Positions 4,802-10,136 of a stretch of DNA of 10,136 nt are shown here, one piece after another; within the stretch, counting starts at the first letter, position 1, and every line of letters starts with the position of its first letter. The stretch is from NCBI GenBank assembly GCA_945889235.1, contig CAMDBK010000082.1, forward strand, positions 1-10,136, in the 5' to 3' direction. Both the position numbers and the translations under genes were made by a program. The notes under the pieces are model-generated. The model worked only from the letters and a program-made list of their open reading frames with translations. It did no database searches and was not told the origin of the DNA. Source of the stretch: Chitinophaga pinensis (GTDB taxonomy: Bacteria; Bacteroidota; Bacteroidia; SXHM01).

Positions 4802-6478
4802 ATGAAAAAATCAATACTCATCATCGTTTTTGCTTTTTCCTTTTCGCTTTTACAGGCACAGAATAACGAGGCTCCCGCTCCCGATTTTTCTACTGCCTAT
4901 GATCCTTCCGACACCATTGATAACTATAATTTAGACTGGCCCGCATGGGTTTTCTCTCACTGGATATGGGAAGGTGAAGGCACCACTGCAAGTGCAACAC
5001 AAATAACAGATGATTACCTGGCACATGATATTCCCGTGGGAGCTATTATTATTGACAGTCCCTGGGAAACGGGCTACAACACCTTTGTGGTGGAAGAAGA
5101 TTCGCTCTATCCCGACATGCAGGGAATGATAGATTATTTCCATTCTAAAAATGTAAAAACCTTATTCTGGATTACCGGAATTATAAATGTAGAAGTGCAA
5201 CCACTTTACGACAGCATTGCAGCGCTGGGATATTTTATGCAACAAAATGCAACAGATGGTCCCGCCCTTGTTGACTGGTGGAAAGGCACAGGCAGCATCA
5301 TTGACTTTTATAATCCCGATGCCGTTGCCTGGTGGAAAGGTTTGATGGATCCCATTCTCGACATGGGAATTGATGGCTGGAAATGTGACGGCACAGACTA
5401 TTATGCCATAGGTGCAAAGTATTCACCTTACCTCGCAGCAAATGTTGCGCGTCTGGATTACTCGCATAAATACTATCAGTTGTTTCATGATTATACCCGC
5501 GAACGCTTGGGCAACAAACGGGTAAATATGTCGCGCCCCATTGATAACTATGCACAGTTTGATATTGGCGGTGACTTTGTTGCCTTTACTCCGCGCGATA
5601 TTTGTTTCTCGTGCTGGGTTGGTGATCAGGATGGTGATTGGGGCGGCATGGAAGATGCGCTTAACAATATGTATCATTCCGATGCTTATAACTATCTTGC
5701 TTTTGGCTCTGATATCGGTGGCTACCGTTCTGATGTGGATTTATATCCCGGTCTTGGCCGCGATAAAGAATTGTTTATCCGCTGGGCACAGTTGGGTGCG
5801 CTTTCTCCTTTAATGGAAAATGGTGGTGGCGGTGAGCATCGCCCCTGGATGTTTGATGAAGAAACCAACAGCATCTACCGCAGGTTTGCAAAGCTGCATA
5901 CCTCACTTATTCCTTACCTGATGCCCGAAAGTGAAGCTGCAAATACTGCAGGAGTTTCGCTCATGCAGTTTTTCAATAAAACAGATTACAGTTTTATGCT
6001 GGGCCCCGATATTTTTGTAACACCGCTTATGGATGCAGGCGGAAATCTTACCGTTCATTTCCCTGCAGGTGATAACTGGATTTATCTCTTTGATACCACC
6101 GTAGTTAAAACAGGAGGCAGCACCGAAGCATTGAGTTTTCCGTTGAGTGAATTTCCGGTGTATGTTCGTCAGGGCTCTCAATACGATGATATCATCAACG
6201 ACCCGGGAATTGTTGCATCAGTAACAGAGCATAATTCCGAAATCAATTTTTCTGTGTATCCGAATCCGGCTAGTAATGTTATCAGTATTGAGTCCATAGT
6301 CTATAGTCCACAGTCCACAGTAAAAATAATGAATGCACAAGGGCAGCTTGTCACTTCGAGCGTAGTCGAGAAGCAAAGCAAAACCATTGATATTTCCTTT
6401 TTGTCATCAGGTATTTATTACCTGCAGTTTCAAAGCAATGATGGAGTAGGAGTGAAGAAGTTTGAAGTAATTCGATAG
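4802..6478 (+). CDS. Secreted GH31-family glycoside hydrolase with T9SS sorting domain
   Basis: A signal peptide (residues 1-20, ending LLQAQ) leads into a GH31 (beta/alpha)8 barrel. Motifs in order: VGAIIIDSPWETGYNTF (about 79-95), GIDGWKCDGTD with the likely nucleophile Asp196, CWVGDQDGDW with the likely acid/base Asp275, FGSDIGGYRSD (301-311), and RWAQLGALSPLMENGGGGEHRPW (about 327-349). A short beta region follows, then a type A T9SS sorting domain (486-558, YPNPASN... to KKFEVIR). GH31 enzymes are retaining alpha-glucosidases, alpha-xylosidases, sulfoquinovosidases or transglycosidases; I cannot fix the substrate. Oddly, only about 25 residues separate the signal peptide from the barrel, so the beta-sandwich that usually precedes it in GH31 is absent. 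The propeller gene starts 4 bases after the stop. Confidence 0.88.
   Translation: MKKSILIIVFAFSFSLLQAQNNEAPAPDFSTAYDPSDTIDNYNLDWPAWVFSHWIWEGEGTTASATQITDDYLAHDIPVGAIIIDSPWETGYNTFVVEEDSLYPDMQGMIDYFHSKNVKTLFWITGIINVEVQPLYDSIAALGYFMQQNATDGPALVDWWKGTGSIIDFYNPDAVAWWKGLMDPILDMGIDGWKCDGTDYYAIGAKYSPYLAANVARLDYSHKYYQLFHDYTRERLGNKRVNMSRPIDNYAQFDIGGDFVAFTPRDICFSCWVGDQDGDWGGMEDALNNMYHSDAYNYLAFGSDIGGYRSDVDLYPGLGRDKELFIRWAQLGALSPLMENGGGGEHRPWMFDEETNSIYRRFAKLHTSLIPYLMPESEAANTAGVSLMQFFNKTDYSFMLGPDIFVTPLMDAGGNLTVHFPAGDNWIYLFDTTVVKTGGSTEALSFPLSEFPVYVRQGSQYDDIINDPGIVASVTEHNSEINFSVYPNPASNVISIESIVYSPQSTVKIMNAQGQLVTSSVVEKQSKTIDISFLSSGIYYLQFQSNDGVGVKKFEVIR
6291..6321 (+). repeat. Heptamer tandem repeat inside the GH31 sorting domain
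   Basis: Four seven-base units follow each other: AGTCCAT, AGTCTAT, AGTCCAC, AGTCCAC, then AGT. The period of seven is not a multiple of three, so neighbouring units are read in different frames (giving SIVYSPQSTV). The matching stretch of the sister domain in the next gene has no such repeat, though the total length is equal. This is the most divergent part of the two domains. Confidence 0.75.
6348..6373 (+). repeat. Dispersed GTCAC-type repeat within coding sequence, copy 1
   Basis: The stretch begins TTGTCAC, continues CTTCGAGCG and ends AGTCGAGAAG, with CTTC/GAAG ends that can pair. The 26-base stretch at 8059-8084 has the same frame and place in the sister domain but the CCCTGAGC...AAGGG version. 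From memory, both versions are widespread dispersed sequences of Bacteroidota genomes; here they encode residues LVTSSVVEK and LVTLSKVEG. Confidence 0.45.
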
Positions 6479-6482
6479 TACT

Positions 6483-8189
6483 ATGAAACCTAAACTACTG
6501 CTATTTTCTATTTTCCTTTTTCCATTTTCTGTTTTCATTTCCTATGCCCAAACCCTCGACTGGGCAATAGGCATGGGCTCAACCGATGTAGATGGCGGCA
6601 TTGGTGTAGGCGTTGATGCACTGGGAAATGTTTATACCTGCGGCACCTTTAACGGCACTGTTGATTTTGACCCCGGGGTTAATACCGTTAACCTGAGCGC
6701 AGGCAGCTATACTTCTGTGTTTATTCAAAAGACCGATGCCGATGGAAATTTTTTATGGGCAAAACGCATTGTTTGTGCAACCGATATGCTGGTAGGCGCT
6801 TTACACGTAGACTCTGCCGGAAATACATATATAACAGGCAGCTTTAACAGCACCACTAATTTTAACAGCGGAGGCACTAATTTTTTTATTTCAACTGCAG
6901 GAGAAAAAGATGCTTTTATTGCAAAATATAATACCGATGGCACCCTTGCATGGGCAAAAGCAGTGGGCGGAGTAAATGATGATTTAGGTCGTTCAATTTT
7001 TGTTGATAATGCAGGTAATACCTATGCAACCGGAACATTTACCGGAACCATTGATGCCGACCCCGGAAACGGAACATTAAATTTTACCAACGTGGGTTTG
7101 CTCAGCGTTTATATCCTGAAATTAGATGCCAACGGAGATTTGGTGTGGGCTGTTATGAACTCAAAAGCCAATGCAGCCATGCAGCCTTTTTCCATTGAAG
7201 CTGATAATGCAGGTAATGTATATGTGGCAGGCGCTTTTTTGGGAACCATGGACTTTGATCCCTCAGGTACAAGTTACGACCTCACCTCAACAAGTAATAC
7301 CTATGATATATGCATTCAGAAATTAGATCAAGCCGGAAACTTTCTGTGGGCAAAACAAGCTGGTTCAACCGGTCTTGATTACTGCCATTCCATAGCATTG
7401 GGCGAATTCAATGATATTTACCTCACCGGCTTCTTCAATAATACAGTTGACTTTGACCCAGGAAATGGTATTTCTAATCTTACCTCAGCCGGGGGCAACG
7501 ATATTTTTATCCTGAAGTTAGATATAGCCGGAAATTATAAATGGGCAAAAAGAATGGGTAGTACCGGGGGAGATTTTGGTCGAGCTGTCTGCTATCAATC
7601 CGGAGAAATTTATTCCGTAGGCTCGTTCTATAACACCGTTGATTTTAACCCCAATGCCGGAACCGACAATTTTACGGCATCAAACAACTATTCAGATTAT
7701 TACATTCAGATTTTAGACACCACCGGAAATTATGTGTGGACAGCAACTTTTGGTTCTACAGCAAACGATGAAGCGTTTGGGGTTTATGGCGATCATTGGG
7801 AAAATAAATACATCACAGGGCGCTTCAATGGCACCTTTGATTTTGACCCAGGACCTAATACCTCCAACCTTGTTGCCTCTACCGGAACATCAGGCGATAT
7901 TTTTGTTCAAAAACTGACAGACATTGTTACTTCAGTTGATACTGATTTCAATGATACGTTCAATCTTTATCCGAATCCGGCAAGTAATTTTATCAGTATT
8001 CAGTCAGCAGTTGACAGTAAACACTTGACAATAACAATTTACAATGCTCAAGGGCAGCTTGTCACCCTGAGCAAAGTAGAAGGGCAAAAAAAAACCATTG
8101 ATATTTCATCATTGTCATCAGGCATTTATTACCTGCACCTGCAAAGTAATGATGGAGTGGGAGTGAAGAAGTTTGAAGTGCTGAGGTAA
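6483..8189 (+). CDS. Secreted seven-repeat beta-propeller (SBBP-like) protein with T9SS sorting domain
   Basis: A signal peptide (residues 1-23, ending ISYAQ) is followed by seven repeats of about 65 residues, each with the pattern D-x-x-G-N-x-Y-x-x-G-x-F-x-x-T-x-D-F-D-P-G, then D-x-FI-x-KLD-x-x-GN-x-x-WAK. The DFDPG or equivalent motifs start near residues 61, 126, 191, 257, 323, 387 and 453, an almost constant spacing of 64-66, and fit one closed seven-bladed propeller. Repeats 2 (NFNSG) and 6 (DFNPN) are the most altered. A type A T9SS sorting domain ends the protein (496-568). Such proteins are cell-surface or secreted; propellers of this kind usually bind ligands and are not known catalysts. 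Starting 4 bases after the GH31 stop, it is surely in the same operon and may assist that enzyme, for example in substrate binding, which is inference. Confidence 0.87.
   Translation: MKPKLLLFSIFLFPFSVFISYAQTLDWAIGMGSTDVDGGIGVGVDALGNVYTCGTFNGTVDFDPGVNTVNLSAGSYTSVFIQKTDADGNFLWAKRIVCATDMLVGALHVDSAGNTYITGSFNSTTNFNSGGTNFFISTAGEKDAFIAKYNTDGTLAWAKAVGGVNDDLGRSIFVDNAGNTYATGTFTGTIDADPGNGTLNFTNVGLLSVYILKLDANGDLVWAVMNSKANAAMQPFSIEADNAGNVYVAGAFLGTMDFDPSGTSYDLTSTSNTYDICIQKLDQAGNFLWAKQAGSTGLDYCHSIALGEFNDIYLTGFFNNTVDFDPGNGISNLTSAGGNDIFILKLDIAGNYKWAKRMGSTGGDFGRAVCYQSGEIYSVGSFYNTVDFNPNAGTDNFTASNNYSDYYIQILDTTGNYVWTATFGSTANDEAFGVYGDHWENKYITGRFNGTFDFDPGPNTSNLVASTGTSGDIFVQKLTDIVTSVDTDFNDTFNLYPNPASNFISIQSAVDSKHLTITIYNAQGQLVTLSKVEGQKKTIDISSLSSGIYYLHLQSNDGVGVKKFEVLR
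7968..8189 (+). repeat. T9SS sorting-domain coding repeat, copy 2
   Basis: This is the partner of 6257-6478 and codes for the last 73 residues of the propeller protein (YPNPASNFISIQS... to KKFEVLR). It carries the CCCTGAGC-type dispersed sequence at 8059-8084 where copy 1 has the CTTCGAGC type. As a direct repeat about 1.7 kb from copy 1 it could allow deletion or fusion of the two genes by recombination. Confidence 0.8.
8059..8084 (+). repeat. Dispersed GTCAC-type repeat within coding sequence, copy 2
   Basis: It begins TTGTCACCCTGAGC and ends GTAGAAGGG, with CCCT/AGGG ends that can pair. It lies at the same codons of the sorting domain as 6348-6373 and differs mainly where the CTTC/GAAG pair is exchanged for the CCCT/AGGG pair, a compensated change that would keep the stem. 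Confidence 0.45.
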
Positions 8190-8201
8190 CACCTTACTCA
8201 A

Positions 8202-8231
8202 AAAAAATCTTGCAGCAATGCAGGATTTTTT
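8202..8231. terminator. Bidirectional intrinsic terminator
   Basis: A 13-base-pair stem, AAAAAATCTTGCA (8202-8214) and TGCAGGATTTTTT (8219-8231), closes a GCAA loop of the stable GNRA type; the only non-Watson-Crick pair is a T-G wobble at 8210/8223. An A-tract on one side and a T-tract on the other give a U-tail in both directions. It sits between the stop of the propeller gene and the facing stop of the 217-aa gene at 8266, so it can end both transcripts. Confidence 0.85.
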
Positions 8232-8232
8232 G

Positions 8233-8259
8233 CTTAGTGAACTTAGTGTTCTTAGTGGT
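8233..8259. repeat. Nine-base tandem repeat CTTAGTGNN
   Basis: Three units follow the terminator directly: CTTAGTGAA, CTTAGTGTT, CTTAGTGGT. It lies in the gap between convergent genes, outside coding sequence. Short CTTAGTG/CTTTGTG strings of this kind are, from memory, frequent between genes in Bacteroidota; no function is known to me. Confidence 0.75.
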
Positions 8260-8265
8260 GAGCCT

Positions 8266-8919
8266 CTACTCCCCGAACGCCTTATTAATATTCCCCAACT
8301 CTACTTCCGTAACGCGGTCAATAAATTTATTGAAGACCTCTTTGCTAACAGCAGCAGTTGCCTTGTAGCCATCGTTTGCAAAATGATAGAGCGGCATAAC
8401 ACCAAACATAAGGGCAAAGCCGTAGGCAGCTTTCAGCAACACTTCATTAAAAGGGCGGTGTGCCAGCTGATGACTAACCAGCATGCATTTTAAAGAAGAC
8501 AATAATTGCTCGCGTCTTTCAGCTTCCATTCCCAGTTCTTTGTAAAGCACAAAGTATTCGTCAAGACTTATTTTTTTGCCCTCTTTCCAGCCTTTTTTAA
8601 GTAGCAGTTCAGCCATTCTTCTGTCAAGCGCATGCGTCAGTTGATTGAGTTCAATCAGGTTCTCAAGGTTCTCACGCGTGTGTTCGTTCAGTTTCCCTTT
8701 TACTTTTTGATACGTGTTAATGGCAATTTGAATAATGGTGTCCTGCGCTTCCAGATCATAAATCTGTTCAAAGAAAAACTTCACTAATTTCTCGGTGTCC
8801 TTACGATTAAAATAATCATCGTAATCTCTTCGGAAACGTTCCACCTGACTGCGCACAATTTCTTGCTGCGCTTTTCTTAATAATTTGTTCTCGGGTGATT
8901 CCTCTTTTTTGTCGGGCAT
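8266..8919 (-). CDS. Hypothetical 217-aa helical cytoplasmic protein
   Basis: I do not recognise this protein with confidence. It has no signal peptide; it starts with a charged segment (MPDKKEESPENKLLRKAQQE) and appears almost all helical, with heptad-like and charged stretches such as IVRSQVERFRRDYDDYFNRK and KLVKFFFEQIYDLEAQD. The FFFEQIYDLE stretch reminds me of the FFLEE-motif proteins of other bacteria, an unverified impression. A hydrophobic part near residues 163-181 (LLKAAYGFALMFGVMPLYHF) could be buried helices or weakly membrane-seeking. It follows the Omp28 gene by 55 bases on the same strand and may share its transcript, and it ends against the bidirectional terminator. ATG at 8919 is the clear start. 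Function is unknown. Confidence 0.75.
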   Translation of the reverse strand: MPDKKEESPENKLLRKAQQEIVRSQVERFRRDYDDYFNRKDTEKLVKFFFEQIYDLEAQDTIIQIAINTYQKVKGKLNEHTRENLENLIELNQLTHALDRRMAELLLKKGWKEGKKISLDEYFVLYKELGMEAERREQLLSSLKCMLVSHQLAHRPFNEVLLKAAYGFALMFGVMPLYHFANDGYKATAAVSKEVFNKFIDRVTEVELGNINKAFGE

Positions 8920-8974
8920 AAGAATTATATCACTAAGCGTTTTTGATTCATCAGTTTTAAGAATGCGCTTTCAG

Positions 8975-9859
8975 CTATCTTAAACTTACTTCTTCTGCCT
9001 GTATTACTTCGTAGCTGCTTGCATTATAAACAAAGGCAACTACATGCAGGTGTTCACTATTCCATGCACTGTTAAGTGCAATGCTGTAGCGTTTAATGTC
9101 ACTGCTTCCGGTGGTGATAGGTGCAGTGCCTATTGCCTCACCCCAGGTGCCGTTAAAAGAAGTGCGCAGCATGTGGCGGTGAACATAATCCGGCAAATTA
9201 GCGGGATTGAAACTGTAATCTTTTTGCCAGTCAACAATACTGTCTTCGGTAAGAAAAACGGAGAGTTTATATTCACCCGAAAGGTCAGTAAGAAATTCAA
9301 CTTTAACATCAGCGCAGGCAGTTGTATTATCTTCATCGTATTGTGGCTTGATGTAAATATCAACCTGCGGAGAAAGTGCTACTTCAGTTGCAACTACTGA
9401 TGCCCATGAATTATATGAAAGAATCGGGCTACCTGTTACAACTTTGCGGTTAACCATTCCGTTGGGTAAACCGGATGCATCGTTTCCGAAAAAAATGTTG
9501 AGTTCATCACCGGCAGGTGTGCGGTGATCAGTAGGAAATGAACCATCTGTAAAATTATGCGGAAGTGCAAAATCACCAACATGCACCGCCATCACAACAA
9601 TCTGTTCACCATACAAATCTATAAGTGAAGCAGCTGTTTCGGCTGCACGCGGGCAGTTACCACAAGTGTGTCCGGTATAATCTTCAACCAGCACTTTGCG
9701 GATGTGAGTGGTATTGGCAACAAAATCCTGAGGAGGACAAAGAACGGTATCAATCGGATTTCCTTCTGTATAAGGTGCTTCAATAATGTCGCAAGAACTG
9801 AAGGAAAAGATACATCCTGCAACAATGATTAAGGGAACGTATGTTTTAAAGAAATTCAT
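8975..9859 (-). CDS. Omp28-related lipoprotein with thioredoxin-like CGNC motif
   Basis: The chosen ATG at 9859 gives 294 residues beginning MNFFKTYVPLIIVAGCIFSF, a lipoprotein signal. The lipid-bearing cysteine is either Cys16 (VAGC, the better lipobox) or Cys23 (FSSCD, common in Bacteroidota). A TTG further up (9883) is unlikely since it overlaps the previous stop. Residues about 53-110 (IRKVLVEDYTGHTCGNCPRA, then LIDLYGEQIVVMAVHVGDFA) are a thioredoxin-like fold with a C66-G-N-C69 pair, as in Omp28 proteins first described from Porphyromonas gingivalis. The rest (for example LNSAWNSEHLHVVAFVYN) is the typical beta-rich C-terminal half. Omp28 proteins are surface or envelope proteins of unclear role; the CxxC pair suggests thiol-disulfide chemistry but this is not shown. 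It starts 20 bases after the DUF6029-like gene. Confidence 0.87.
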   Translation of the reverse strand: MNFFKTYVPLIIVAGCIFSFSSCDIIEAPYTEGNPIDTVLCPPQDFVANTTHIRKVLVEDYTGHTCGNCPRAAETAASLIDLYGEQIVVMAVHVGDFALPHNFTDGSFPTDHRTPAGDELNIFFGNDASGLPNGMVNRKVVTGSPILSYNSWASVVATEVALSPQVDIYIKPQYDEDNTTACADVKVEFLTDLSGEYKLSVFLTEDSIVDWQKDYSFNPANLPDYVHRHMLRTSFNGTWGEAIGTAPITTGSSDIKRYSIALNSAWNSEHLHVVAFVYNASSYEVIQAEEVSLR

Positions 9860-9879
9860 TGTCTGTAAAATTAATAAAA

Positions 9880-10136
9880 TCAAAAACTCATGGAAACCGA
9901 AAGAGTCAATCCATTAGAAGCAGGAACAACTCTGCACACACCACCAACGCAGAAAATACCGGCACGCTGACGACCGTATGTTGCAGTAATACGAACCTTA
10001 TCCATTAAATAGCCCAAAGAAATATTGGGATAGTGTAAGCGTTTTTTCTCATCACTGTTTCCGTAATTGTATTGGTTCATTACCGCAATAAAATATTTAC
10101 TGTGCGTAAAATCCAGTAAGCCCATTGCCCAGTTGC
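9880..10136 (-). CDS. DUF6029-type outer-membrane protein, C-terminal end (5' end outside window)
   Basis: The frame is open to the window edge and reads NWAMGLLDFTHSKYFIAVMN, then QYNYGN, then ITATYGRQRAGIFCVGGVCRVVPASNGLTLSVSMSF and a stop at 9880. The pattern of GLLD-THS-YF, QYNYGN, YGRQRAGIFCVGGVCRVVPA and an aromatic C-terminal residue after alternating strands matches the end of DUF6029 proteins as I remember them, which look like outer-membrane beta-barrels; the two cysteines may form a disulfide. The internal ATG at 10125 is not the start because the similarity continues upstream. From memory these genes often precede an Omp28 gene, as here, which suggests linked functions in the envelope. 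Only 84 residues are visible. Confidence 0.75.
   Translation of the reverse strand, partial: NWAMGLLDFTHSKYFIAVMNQYNYGNSDEKKRLHYPNISLGYLMDKVRITATYGRQRAGIFCVGGVCRVVPASNGLTLSVSMSF

Larger units (their letters stand above)
6257..6478 (+). repeat. T9SS sorting-domain coding repeat, copy 1
   Basis: These 222 bases encode the last 73 residues of the GH31 protein and align without a gap with 7968-8189, the last 73 residues of the next protein. I count 55 of 73 identical residues, with the last 48 almost the same (8 differences) and a divergent patch in between. The two are either a recent duplication of the domain or kept alike by gene conversion. Confidence 0.8.

Noticed and set aside
4931..6181. 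Several 70-92 codon frames inside the GH31 gene on both strands
   Set aside because: They overlap a well-supported coding sequence and show no motifs, export signals or spacing of real genes.
8920..8974. Terminator between Omp28 and the 217-aa gene (AAGCG/CGCTT arms)
   Set aside because: The stem has five pairs with a loop of about 28 bases and no T-tract in the proper place.
9044..9400. 118-codon plus-strand frame opposite the Omp28 gene
   Set aside because: The minus-strand frame has a lipoprotein signal and the Omp28 CGNC motif; the plus-strand frame is its shadow.

Overview
The window looks like chromosomal DNA of a Bacteroidota bacterium (Flavobacteriia/Sphingobacteriia/Chitinophagia-like; I cannot place it more finely). 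The evidence is two adjacent secreted proteins ending in type IX secretion (T9SS) sorting domains (YPNPASN start, basic end), an Omp28-type lipoprotein next to the end of a DUF6029-type protein, promoter-like sites of the Bacteroidota form TTG-N16/17-TAnnTTTG, near absence of Shine-Dalgarno sequences, and short dispersed palindromes of a kind common in this phylum.

Layout. Positions 1-684 hold the C-terminal part of a sulfatase. Positions 685-3162 form a gene-poor, repeat-rich island. It contains a two-gene unit (an unknown 91-aa protein plus an XRE-family DNA-binding protein, in toxin-antitoxin-like order), a DUF2024 protein whose last codons lie inside a palindromic repeat, two doubtful mini-ORFs, and at least five imperfect copies of hairpin-forming elements. 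From 3163 the strand is densely coding: an exported type I phosphodiesterase/nucleotide pyrophosphatase, uridine kinase (udk) with a good promoter, a secreted GH31 glycosidase, and a seven-repeat beta-propeller protein starting 4 nt after the GH31 stop. A symmetrical hairpin with A- and T-tracts at 8202-8231 ends this block and also serves the facing one. The minus-strand block, read from 10136 down to 8266, is a DUF6029-like protein (cut by the window edge), an Omp28-related lipoprotein with a CGNC motif, and an unknown 217-aa helical protein.

How they fit together. GH31 and the propeller protein very probably form one transcription unit exported through T9SS; their C-terminal 73 residues align without gaps at about 75% identity. 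With the sulfatase and phosphodiesterase they suggest breakdown of polymers or phosphate/sulfate esters outside the cytoplasm, but there is no SusC/SusD pair here, so this is not a demonstrable polysaccharide-utilisation locus. udk is a housekeeping pyrimidine-salvage gene.

Most worth a second look: the hairpin repeat family in the 685-3162 island, including a repeat that supplies the end of a gene; the XRE-linked unknown gene; the GH31 enzyme lacking the usual N-terminal beta-sandwich domain; and the near-duplicate sorting domains that carry short dispersed repeats inside coding sequence. No complete new defence or mobile system could be established.
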